A DNA stretch of 12,659 nucleotides. It comes from CAZSAT01 sp964604675. GTDB lineage: Bacteria > Myxococcota_A > UBA796 > CAJQPC01. Positions within the stretch are counted from its first letter, which is position 1, and each line of letters begins with the position of its first letter. The stretch covers positions 1 through 12,659 of the forward strand of contig CAZSAT010000171.1 of assembly GCA_964604675.1 (NCBI GenBank). Direction: 5' to 3'. The translations under genes were made by a program, and so were the position numbers. The notes below the pieces were generated by a model, which did not search any database, was not told where the DNA came from, and saw only the letters and a program-made list of their open reading frames with translations. Of the stretch, positions 1-7,098 are shown one piece after another.

Positions 1-602
1 TCCAGCGCGACGACGGCGATGGGATGGTCTGCGGGGATGGCGGAGGAGCGCGTCGCGTCGGCGAACGCCGCAAGGTCGAAGTCGGGCGCGCCCGGCAGGA
101 GGGAGCCGACGCCGACGGCGAGGGTGGTGTCGGTCGGGAGGGCGAGGGGCCGGGACGGATCCGCCTCGAAGGCGAGCAGCAGTCGACCGCCTGGCTTCAG
201 CCAGCGGCAGAGGTCCGCGATCCGCTCCTCGAAGGGGGGCCCGGCGACGGGATCCATCGCGACCACCACGGAGAAGTCCGGGGTGGGCGGCGTGTCGGGC
301 GCGAGCTGGGTGACGGCCTTGTCGAGCAAGACGCTGGCGGTCAGGCCGGAGGGCAAGGGCGGACCGAGCCACGCGGCGTAGCCAGGAAAGGCCCATGCGA
401 GCCCCGGAAGGGTGGGCGCCACGACGAGCAGGTTGGGGTAGCGCACCGGCGGGAGGAGCTGGAACAGAGGCGCGAGCGCCAGGCACCAGGCCATCGCGTG
501 CTCGGGGGGTGGAGGCGCGACGGCGAAGGCGCCGTGGCAGGGCACGCCAAGGCGTGCGTTGGAGATGGCTAGCTGCACGGGGAGCTGGGCAGGGACCAGC
601 AC
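1..602 (-). CDS. Methyltransferase-like protein, 3' end missing
   Basis: The frame runs open off the left edge; 200 codons are visible. I place the start at a GTG (602-600), two bases after the TGA of the upstream glycosyltransferase, with a GAGG Shine-Dalgarno core just upstream (CCGAGGCTGACCGTG). The clearest signature is around residues 109-146: a hydrophobic strand (DFSVVVAMDPVAG), a helix, then RWLKPGGRLLLAFE. That matches the late Rossmann strands and the LKPGG turn of class I SAM-dependent methyltransferases. The glycine-rich SAM-binding motif I (E/DxGxGxG) is not visible in the N-terminal half, where LLVVAPTLPG (58-67) occupies the likely position. It may therefore be a degenerate or non-catalytic methyltransferase fold. 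It is the last visible gene of the cluster and probably acts in the cytoplasm with the glycosyltransferases. Domain assignment is moderate; the substrate is unknown. Confidence 0.6.
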   Translation of the reverse strand, partial: MLVPAQLPVQLAISNARLGVPCHGAFAVAPPPPEHAMAWCLALAPLFQLLPPVRYPNLLVVAPTLPGLAWAFPGYAAWLGPPLPSGLTASVLLDKAVTQLAPDTPPTPDFSVVVAMDPVAGPPFEERIADLCRWLKPGGRLLLAFEADPSRPLALPTDTTLAVGVGSLLPGAPDFDLAAFADATRSSAIPADHPIAVVAL

Positions 603-604
603 GG

Positions 605-2659
605 TCAGCCTCGGAGCACGGGAGGGCGCCACACCGGGGGCCGCGGTGCCGGCTCCATCGCCTCCAGCCGGTCGACCACTCGGCGCGGGTCGCCAGGGGA
701 CGGTGCCGGCGTGCTTTCGAGGAGGACGTGAAGCCGACGTGTCAGCTGCTGGACGGTGGGCACGCCGTAGCAGGTGTCGCAGATGCCTGACAGGGCGAGG
801 GCGCGCCCGATGCGGTCGGCGTAGGCGATGGCGTCGTCGCGGAACACGGTGCCGGGCGCGAGGGCCAGCACACCCACGCCCGCCGCCGCCGCCGCGAGCG
901 CCCTCGGCACGGAGGGTGCGGTGACCACGCACCGGACGCCGATCAGGGCATCCCGGCCCCAGGTGGAGGCGCCCGACACCTGCTCCGCCCAGGGTTCGTT
1001 GGGGCTGGCGTCCGTGCGCACCCAACGTACGCCGAGTTCCGGACGCGCCGCACGCAGGGCTGCCAGGGCCGCCATCAGTGGCTCCGTCAAGGCGCGGGCG
1101 TGAGCAGCGGGAAATCCCGAGAGATCGACCAGGACCCGGTCCGCATCGACCCCTCGAGAGGGGCTGGGACAGCACCACGAGCCCAGGGGCTGCGTTCGGT
1201 CCGCGAGCCATGGGGGGAGGTGGAAGATGCCGTCTGCTTGCGGTGCCGTCCACTCCTCGGCGGAGAGCGCGTGCAGCACGAGGTCGAGCAGCTGGAGCCT
1301 GGGATCCAGCTTCGCGTGGTCGAGCCAGCCGGACTCCAGGGCGGCGAGGGGGGCCTTGCCGGAGCGCTCCCGCAGTCCGGCGAGCAGATCGATGCAGGTC
1401 GACGGGTGCGTGACGACCACGCGCCCGGGGTTCTTCGGCACCCCGTCGAGGAGGTCGGGGAGGTGCCCCACGCAGCGGACGGGCAGCTCGGCGCCGAGGG
1501 CTTCCGAAGTGGGTGCGTGGTCCGTGAGGACCGTCAGGTGGTGCCCACGGCGTGCGACCTCTTCGATCGCCGGTCGGAGGAGCGGGACACCGGGTAGGTC
1601 GCGGCAGACGAAGACCCAGGCGCCCTCGGGTGTGGGCACCGCCCGCGCTGACGGGCGAGCCGTCTCCTCGAGCAACGAGGTCCAGTCTGCGAAGAAGTCC
1701 GCCCAGCTGCGGCGCATGGCGAAGGCGCGGCACCGGGCGGGGTAGTCGGCGTCGGCCAGGACCTCCTCGACCGCCTCGAGCCAGGGTGCCGCGTCCCAGA
1801 CCGGGGCCTGTGCCTCGACGAAGCGCGCCACGTCGCCGTACACGGACGGGAGGGCGTCGACGGGTGCGAGCACCGGCGGGACGCCGGCGGCGCACGCTTC
1901 GACGATCGAGAGCGAGAAGAGCTCGCTGTGAGGCAGGACGGGGTCCAGAGGGTAGAGCAGTGCGAGGGCCCGGTCCCGCAGGGAGGCCAGGCGCGCCTCG
2001 TCGAGGGGGCCGTGCACGATCACACCGGGCTGGTCCGCGGCCTGGCTGATCGCTCGCAGTCGTGCGCCGAGAGGGTCCGGGCGGCCTGCGTGGGCGCGGA
2101 GCACTCTGCGGAGATCGTAGGTGACGTGCAGCGGACGGCCGAAGCGCTCGAAGAGCTGGGGCCAGACGGCGAGGAGCCGGTGGAGTCCCCGATCGGGGCT
2201 GGACGCGTAGAGGAACAGGTCGCGCCTTCCCTGCTGGAGGGGCGGCGGGTCGCAGGCCGCCGGGATGGCGTGGACGGGGAGCGTGAGGCGGGGCCTGAGC
2301 AGGTCGGCGTGGTAGGCGGAGACAGCGACGATCGCGTCCCACCCGTCGGCCTGGTGGGGCCACTGGGCAGCGTGGGACCACGCGATGTGGCGGGCGCTGA
2401 CGGCGTCGGCCGGCGGGTCAGCCATGACGCCGACCACCCGCTGGGGCGCGCCGACCGGCTCGCCGGGCGCGAGGAAGCTCACGCCCTGCCACGTCCCTCG
2501 GGCGTCGCCGCCCCGGAACGTCACCTCGTGCCCGGTGCCGGCGAGCAGGCTGGCGAGCCGAAGGGCGAGCCGCTCGGTCCCGCCGAGCATCCGGCTCGGG
2601 TCGTCGGGCCGGATCGGCGACCACTGCGGGGCGGCGCCGAGCTCGACGTGGACGTGCAT
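605..2659 (-). CDS. Two-part GT-B glycosyltransferase (GT4 half plus second GT-B-like half)
   Basis: A 684-aa cytoplasmic protein with no signal peptide or membrane segment. Residues 1-335 look like a GT4-family retaining glycosyltransferase. They include an N-terminal loop with GGTERLALRLASLL (26-39), the acceptor-side segment DAIVAVSAYHADLL (108-121), a nucleotide-sugar-domain opening (DLFLYASSPDRGLHRLL, 147-163), and an E-x7-E pair E246/E254 in SELFSLSIVEACAAG. Residues 345-650 begin again with a Rossmann-type strand and helix (WVFVCRDLPGVPLLRPAIEEVARRGH) and a second one at about 508 (RVLVDLSG). This suggests a second, diverged GT-B-like unit in which I see no clear E-x7-E. The ATG overlaps the TGA of the upstream gene as TGATG, with GAGG about 8 nt upstream. 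It probably transfers sugar from a nucleotide donor during glycan synthesis; donor and acceptor cannot be read from the sequence. Confidence 0.82.
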   Translation of the reverse strand: MHVHVELGAAPQWSPIRPDDPSRMLGGTERLALRLASLLAGTGHEVTFRGGDARGTWQGVSFLAPGEPVGAPQRVVGVMADPPADAVSARHIAWSHAAQWPHQADGWDAIVAVSAYHADLLRPRLTLPVHAIPAACDPPPLQQGRRDLFLYASSPDRGLHRLLAVWPQLFERFGRPLHVTYDLRRVLRAHAGRPDPLGARLRAISQAADQPGVIVHGPLDEARLASLRDRALALLYPLDPVLPHSELFSLSIVEACAAGVPPVLAPVDALPSVYGDVARFVEAQAPVWDAAPWLEAVEEVLADADYPARCRAFAMRRSWADFFADWTSLLEETARPSARAVPTPEGAWVFVCRDLPGVPLLRPAIEEVARRGHHLTVLTDHAPTSEALGAELPVRCVGHLPDLLDGVPKNPGRVVVTHPSTCIDLLAGLRERSGKAPLAALESGWLDHAKLDPRLQLLDLVLHALSAEEWTAPQADGIFHLPPWLADRTQPLGSWCCPSPSRGVDADRVLVDLSGFPAAHARALTEPLMAALAALRAARPELGVRWVRTDASPNEPWAEQVSGASTWGRDALIGVRCVVTAPSVPRALAAAAAGVGVLALAPGTVFRDDAIAYADRIGRALALSGICDTCYGVPTVQQLTRRLHVLLESTPAPSPGDPRRVVDRLEAMEPAPRPPVWRPPVLRG

Positions 2660-3543
2660 CAGGCTGCCTCGCGGACCCAGGGCCAGTCACGCGCCTCGTC
2701 GGGTGCCTCGACCACCGCGTAGGTCTGGAGGGGAGGCTGCAGCCCGAGGGGCACGAGGCGATGCAGCCGCCACGCCCTGACGAGGGCGAGGCATGGAGAG
2801 GCGACCGGCCCGACGTGGTCTTGGAACGGGTTCACCCCCACGGCGAAGCCCCCCTGGACCTGCCGCAGCCCGCGGCACCAACCGCCGAGGGAGATGGCGC
2901 GACCGGCCGTGGAGACGAGGGCCCCACGCCCGCTCTCGTTGAACACGATGTGCTCTCCGACCCTGGTGGCGTCGTGGGGTGCATGAAGGGGCGGTTGACC
3001 CTCTGGGGGCCACATGACGGTGCAGTCGCCCTGGCTGTCGGCCCGCCAGATCGCGCCGCGGACACCCCGGCCATGCGCACAGAGCAGCCAGCCGCCCAGG
3101 TCGTGTTCGATCGAGTTCATGTGGTGCCAGCTCCCGGGGGACTGCACGCGCGCGCCCTCCGGGATCGGGAGAGCGCACAGCTGCTCCACCTCGTGTGTGT
3201 GGGGGTCGACCACCAGGACCTCGTCGCGGCCCGTGTTCACGACCAGGAGCTTGTTCTCGTGGATCATGAGCGCATGGAGATCACGGAAGCGCGGATCGAC
3301 GATCGTCGCGATGACCGCCAGGCTGGCTGCGTCGACCACCAGGATGGCAAAGCTCGCCGCGATGTAGAGCCGGTCCTGGAGCAGGACGAGGCCGCGCGCG
3401 AGGCCGGTGAGCGTCGCCGAGGGCTGGCTCAGGATCCTCGTCGCGACCACCCGCTCGGACAGGGGGTCGACCAGTGCCAGCGCCCCGTGGCGTGCAGCGG
3501 CGCCCGATGGCTCCAAGCTGACGAGCAGGCACCCCGTCTCCAT
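2659..3543 (-). CDS. Beta-propeller protein resembling TIGR03032/DUF4915
   Basis: A 294-aa protein without signal peptide, rich in short strands typical of a propeller, for example LYIAASFAILVVDAASLAVIATI (59-81) and KLLVVNTGRDEVLVVDPHTHEVE (98-120). Conserved-looking motifs are HHMNSIEHD (140-148), HAPHDATRVGEHIVFNESGRG (187-207) and WCRGLRQVQGGFAVG (222-236). In order and spacing they recall the TIGR03032/DUF4915 propeller family (NGLA, MPHSPR, LNSGTGEL, CRGL, VGLS); I recognise this from memory of the family, without a search. The biochemical role of that family is not established, and members often sit beside glycan genes. Seven bases separate this ATG from the preceding stop, and the ribosome site is weak, so translation probably depends on coupling. 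A sugar- or protein-binding scaffold is a reasonable guess. Confidence 0.75.
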   Translation of the reverse strand: METGCLLVSLEPSGAAARHGALALVDPLSERVVATRILSQPSATLTGLARGLVLLQDRLYIAASFAILVVDAASLAVIATIVDPRFRDLHALMIHENKLLVVNTGRDEVLVVDPHTHEVEQLCALPIPEGARVQSPGSWHHMNSIEHDLGGWLLCAHGRGVRGAIWRADSQGDCTVMWPPEGQPPLHAPHDATRVGEHIVFNESGRGALVSTAGRAISLGGWCRGLRQVQGGFAVGVNPFQDHVGPVASPCLALVRAWRLHRLVPLGLQPPLQTYAVVEAPDEARDWPWVREAA

Positions 3544-3550
3544 GTCTCGG

Positions 3551-4663
3551 TCAGTGCCACTTGCTGGTGGAGTCCGCGAAGAGGCTGCCGATCTCGTTCA
3601 TGTTCTTCCACTCGCCCCAGACCTCGTCGCCCGGAGTGCCATTGCCGTAGACGTTGAGCATCTTGTTCACGGACGACACGAAGTTCCCCACCATGGAGAT
3701 GACCCCGTCGTTGAGCTGGCTGGGGATGAGCTGGGTGTACCAGGCGTTCGTGATGCTCGACTGGAAGCGTGTCATCAGGTTGGCGGCCGTCCAGACCTCG
3801 GTGAGGAGGTACTCGAGGCTCTCCTGGGAGACCTCACGCTCGCGGTAGGCGGTGCGCCGTTGTTGGGCGGAGTCGAAGTACCAGCGATCCGGTTGCGGGA
3901 TCATCATCACCGAGCCCGTGTCGGAGAAGCTCGAGATCGGGAAGAGCTGGTCGAGATCGCCGTGATCGTGCCAGACGCTCGCGAGCTCCATCCAGAAGGG
4001 GCGCTGGCGCATCGTGCCGATGCTCATCTTGTTGTCCCAGGGACCGGGCGCGGCGTCGTGGCCGTGCACGAGCGCCATCTCGGTCAGCGGCATGGCGTAC
4101 GGTCGCAGCGACTGGACGACGTTCGCGTAGTAGTTCATCACCGAGGAGTTCATCAGCCGCATGCCCTCGGCCTGGGTGATGGAGAGCCAGTCCCTGGGCG
4201 TGTTGCCCTTCAGGAGCTCGGAGAGGTCCGCGCCACCGCTGCGGCCGGCTACGTGCACCGAGGGAACCTGGGCGCCGCCCTCGCCCTCGTAGGCGCTCAT
4301 GACGACCGCGCGGACGGTGTGCAGGTGGTCGTAGGTGGCGCAGTGGCACTGGCACCAGAAGTTGCCGCCCTCGTCGAGGATCCAGGAGAGCGAGGTCGCG
4401 CTGCCGAGCGGGTAGCGTGCCGACGGGGGATCCACCGAAGGGTCGGCGTCATCGAGGTACCACCTGTCCACCTGGAGGGAGACCTTGGCTCCCCGATCCG
4501 GGTTTCCGGGTGCAAAGGGATCCGGCCGAGCGACGACAGTGGCGAGCATGCCGAGCTGTTGTTGGAGATACTTGCCGGGCGTACCGGTGTTTTGGACGCG
4601 ATCGTTCCAGTGTTGGCTGTCTTCCACGTGGACCATGATGCAGATCTTCAACGTAGCTGCCAT
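3551..4663 (-). CDS. Hypothetical protein, possible NodB-like (polysaccharide deacetylase fold) enzyme
   Basis: A 370-aa protein. The frame is open further upstream (to 4702), but the ATG at 4663 is chosen because a perfect AAGGAGGT lies three bases before it and the protein then opens with MAATLKICIMVHVEDSQHW. That opening is a hydrophobic strand ending in H12-x-E14-D15, where NodB-type deacetylases carry their metal-binding acidic motif. Later, SLSWILDEGGNFWCQCHCATYDH (91-113) has the layout of the family's helix, GH turn and H-rich metal motif, here H107 and H113 with spacing unlike the standard HxxxH. Further possible active-site residues are H200, H202 and D203. No signal peptide is seen, so a cytoplasmic location is likely. 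The start lies 16 nt inside the upstream gene. Assignment is weak: it could be another TIM-barrel-type metal enzyme or a family of unknown function. Aromatic residues are abundant. Confidence 0.8.
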   Translation of the reverse strand: MAATLKICIMVHVEDSQHWNDRVQNTGTPGKYLQQQLGMLATVVARPDPFAPGNPDRGAKVSLQVDRWYLDDADPSVDPPSARYPLGSATSLSWILDEGGNFWCQCHCATYDHLHTVRAVVMSAYEGEGGAQVPSVHVAGRSGGADLSELLKGNTPRDWLSITQAEGMRLMNSSVMNYYANVVQSLRPYAMPLTEMALVHGHDAAPGPWDNKMSIGTMRQRPFWMELASVWHDHGDLDQLFPISSFSDTGSVMMIPQPDRWYFDSAQQRRTAYREREVSQESLEYLLTEVWTAANLMTRFQSSITNAWYTQLIPSQLNDGVISMVGNFVSSVNKMLNVYGNGTPGDEVWGEWKNMNEIGSLFADSTSKWH

Positions 4664-7098
4664 GGGACCTCCTTGTACCAGTCGCCGTCTGGGCCTCCGC
4701 AAGCCCCGATGTCTGCTGCCGAACCGTCTGGATCGGAGTCTCCGCTACCCGCATCGACCGCCGGGCTCGAGGGGTCGAGGGCATAGGCGCCCAAGCCGGT
4801 GTCGCCTGCAAAGACCGGGTCGTCCTCGATCACCTCCGCGCGGAGGAGCGGACCCAGTCCGGTGTCCGTATGCTCATCGTAGCCGTAATACTCCTGCTCG
4901 TAGTGAGCCGTGCTGTACCAGGCATTCAGGTTGTAGGCGAGGTTGGTGTCGAACGATGTGGGGCCGACAGCGTCAACGATGCTCGCGATTCCGTAGAGGG
5001 AGAGGAAGTTGGTGTAGGTGTAGTAGTCGGCCCAGACGCCCACCCAGAAGTAGTCGGTATCATCGTAGTTGTAGGTGGTCACATCAGACAGGAGGTTGCT
5101 GTCGAAGACCACAGATGGGAGCGTGCCGAGGTCCATGAATGCCCAACGGCTGTAGACGCGAAAGGAGGCCAAGTCGACTAGCGTGTTGTGCCGGAACGTC
5201 GTGGACTGCTCTGCAGCCAAGTAGGAGTACAGCGTGAGTTCGCAGTCGAGAAAGATGTTGTTTTCGATCAGACTTGTACCGTCGCCCACGGGATTGACCA
5301 CAAAGGGCGCAGTGCCCGTGACGATGTTTTGCGACCACTCGAAGGTAGCGCCAGCCCGCCAGTCTTCCATTTGGACGGACAGGCCGTCGCCGTCTTCTGA
5401 GCAGAAGTAGGAGCGAAGGATGCCAGCGTATCCGCCCTCCGCCGATCCGAGGTGAAAGGCCCCGTACGAGGAATACCTCGACTCCGTGCCGCAGAAGTCG
5501 ATGGTGTCCGCCAGGAAGTAGGTGACATCGTTCACATAGAGCGGATCCGCGGCGCTGCCGCCGTAGATGCTCAGCCACCTCACCTCGACTACCGAACTCT
5601 CCCCCGTCACCTCGACGCCGGCTTCAGCACCCGTCGTGCCGTCGATGACGACATCGTCGGGGTGGTCACCTCCCCCCACGATGGTAAGCCAGCGGTCCTC
5701 GATCTCGACGAGCTCGGTGTAGGTGCCCGGGCAGATCTCCAGCGTCGAGCCGTCCGCGACGCCATCGACGCCGTCCTGGATGGTGGTGTAGTCCCCCGTG
5801 CCGTCCGCACAGACGAGGACCTCGTCGGTCAGGCCGTCGCAGTCGTTGTCGGTGGAGTCCCCTGCCGTCTCGCCCGCGCCCGGGTAGATCGAGGCGTCGT
5901 CGTCGTCGCAGTCCTCGCCGTCTGCGAGCTCGCCGTCGTAGCCATCGCCATCCACATCCGTCAGGTCTGCCCCGTCGCAGTCCTGGTCGATGTCGTCGTA
6001 GGCGGTCTCCTCGGCGTCCGGGTGGACGCTGGCGTCGTCGTCGTCGCAATCGTCTCCGCCGTCGAGATCGATAGTGTCGTAGCCGTCGCCGTCGAGGTCA
6101 GTGCCGTCGGTGCCGTCGCAGTCGCTGTCGACGCCATCGCCCACGCTCTCGACGGCGCCGGGATGGATGTCCGGATTCGAGTCGTCACAGTCCTTCCCGC
6201 CGAACACGTTGTCGCTGTCGTAGCCATCACGGTCGACGTCGGTGCCGTCGGTGCCGTCGCAGTCGCTGTCGATCCCGTCGCCGAGGGTCTCCGCGGCCCC
6301 GGGGTAGATCGAGTCGTCCGAGTCGTCACAGTCGTCACCCTGACCCTCGTCGGCGGGGAGGAAGCCGTCGCCGTCCGCGTCGGTTCCGTCGGTGCCGTCA
6401 CAGTCGCTGTCGATCTCGTCGCCCCAGGTCTCTTCGGCGCCGGGATGGATGGAGGCGTCGTCGTCGTCGCAGTCGGTGCCGGCGAAGATGGCGGTGCTGT
6501 CGTACCCGTCCTCGTCGAGGTCGGTTCCGTCGGTTCCGTCGCAGTCGGAGTCGATGCCGTCGGCTGGGTGTTCGCTGGCCCCGGGGAAGACATGGGCATC
6601 TTCGTCGTCGCAGTCGGTCCCGCCCGCCTCGACGGAGGCGTGACCATCGCCGTCGACGTCGACCAGATCGCCTCCGTCGCAGTCCTGGTCGATGCCGTCG
6701 TAGGGGATCTCGTCTGCGTCTGGGTGCACGTCCGGGTCGCCGTCGTCGCAATCGTCCCAGCCCGCGCCGACATCGCCATGTCGATCGTCGTCGAGATCGA
6801 CCCAGTCCAAGCCGTCGCAGTCCTGGTCGATGCCGTCGGCCTCCACCTCGTCGGCACCTGGATGTACGCTCCCGTTGGAGTCGTCGCAGTCTGAATCGTC
6901 TCCGGCGACCGCCGCATAGCCGTCGCCGTCGAGGTCGGAGATGTCTCCCGGCTCGCAGTCCTGGTTGTGGCCGTCGTAGGGGACCTCGGGGCCGGGAACG
7001 TCGGCCGCACACGTGCCGGTGGGCGCTTCCGCGGTGGAGCACGCGGTGCCGGCCCAGATGAACAGAGCCGCGACGAGGCCTTGGGAGGGGAGCGCCAT
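4648..7098 (-). CDS. Secreted MopE-type metal-binding repeat protein with C-terminal beta-helix
   Basis: An 816-aa protein. Residues 1-20 form a hydrophobic export signal ending in GTAC, so C20 could be a lipoprotein cysteine, although the usual positive charge near the N-terminus is absent. Residues 53-425 are eight tandem 46-47-aa repeats with the consensus D-x-D-x-DG-Y...DCDD...PGA-x-E...DGID-x-DCDG, the PF11617-type metal-binding motif named after MopE; a half repeat precedes them (about 37-52). Residues 426-816 open with CADGTGDYTTIQDGVDG and ICPGTYTE, the start typical of pectin-lyase-like right-handed beta-helices, and end near SSPAVDAGSGD...DIGACGG, also typical. The acidic repeats probably bind Ca2+ and stiffen an extracellular or outer-membrane-anchored protein. 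The ATG directly follows the TAG of the upstream gene and has only a weak ribosome site. The last codons overlap the next gene and encode its ribosome site. Confidence 0.93.
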   Translation of the reverse strand: MALPSQGLVAALFIWAGTACSTAEAPTGTCAADVPGPEVPYDGHNQDCEPGDISDLDGDGYAAVAGDDSDCDDSNGSVHPGADEVEADGIDQDCDGLDWVDLDDDRHGDVGAGWDDCDDGDPDVHPDADEIPYDGIDQDCDGGDLVDVDGDGHASVEAGGTDCDDEDAHVFPGASEHPADGIDSDCDGTDGTDLDEDGYDSTAIFAGTDCDDDDASIHPGAEETWGDEIDSDCDGTDGTDADGDGFLPADEGQGDDCDDSDDSIYPGAAETLGDGIDSDCDGTDGTDVDRDGYDSDNVFGGKDCDDSNPDIHPGAVESVGDGVDSDCDGTDGTDLDGDGYDTIDLDGGDDCDDDDASVHPDAEETAYDDIDQDCDGADLTDVDGDGYDGELADGEDCDDDDASIYPGAGETAGDSTDNDCDGLTDEVLVCADGTGDYTTIQDGVDGVADGSTLEICPGTYTELVEIEDRWLTIVGGGDHPDDVVIDGTTGAEAGVEVTGESSVVEVRWLSIYGGSAADPLYVNDVTYFLADTIDFCGTESRYSSYGAFHLGSAEGGYAGILRSYFCSEDGDGLSVQMEDWRAGATFEWSQNIVTGTAPFVVNPVGDGTSLIENNIFLDCELTLYSYLAAEQSTTFRHNTLVDLASFRVYSRWAFMDLGTLPSVVFDSNLLSDVTTYNYDDTDYFWVGVWADYYTYTNFLSLYGIASIVDAVGPTSFDTNLAYNLNAWYSTAHYEQEYYGYDEHTDTGLGPLLRAEVIEDDPVFAGDTGLGAYALDPSSPAVDAGSGDSDPDGSAADIGACGGPDGDWYKEVPWQLR
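5824..6942 (-). repeat. Eight tandem 46-47-codon MopE-type repeats
   Basis: Eight in-frame repeats of about 138-141 bp within the secreted protein gene, covering residues 53-98, 99-144, 145-190, 191-237, 238-284, 285-331, 332-378 and 379-425. Each contributes two cysteines (DCDD and DCDG) and an EF-hand-like D-x-D-x-DG loop. The first three units are 46 aa and the last five 47 aa. Units 3-6 end in the near-identical DSDCDGTD, suggesting recent duplication or gene conversion there, while units 1 and 2 have diverged (DLDDDRHG in unit 2). The DNA is rich in gtcgtcgtc-type runs on the plus strand. Confidence 0.93.

Noticed and set aside
605..2722. Plus-strand frames of 160-260 codons opposite the tandem glycosyltransferase
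   Set aside because: They are antisense to a gene with clear GT4 motifs and show only arginine- and glycine-rich filler.
3407..4786. A 459-codon plus-strand frame
   Set aside because: It mirrors the propeller and the possible NodB-like gene; the residue mix is H/V/R/G-rich with no motif, while the minus strand has good starts and ribosome sites.
5452..6894. A 480-codon plus-strand frame with repeated V-A-V-D segments
   Set aside because: It is the complement of the MopE-type repeats; the periodicity is inherited from the real gene.
5824..6942. Regular DNA repeats that might suggest a CRISPR array
   Set aside because: Units of 138-141 bp are in-frame and protein-coding; there are no short identical repeats with unique spacers and no cas genes.
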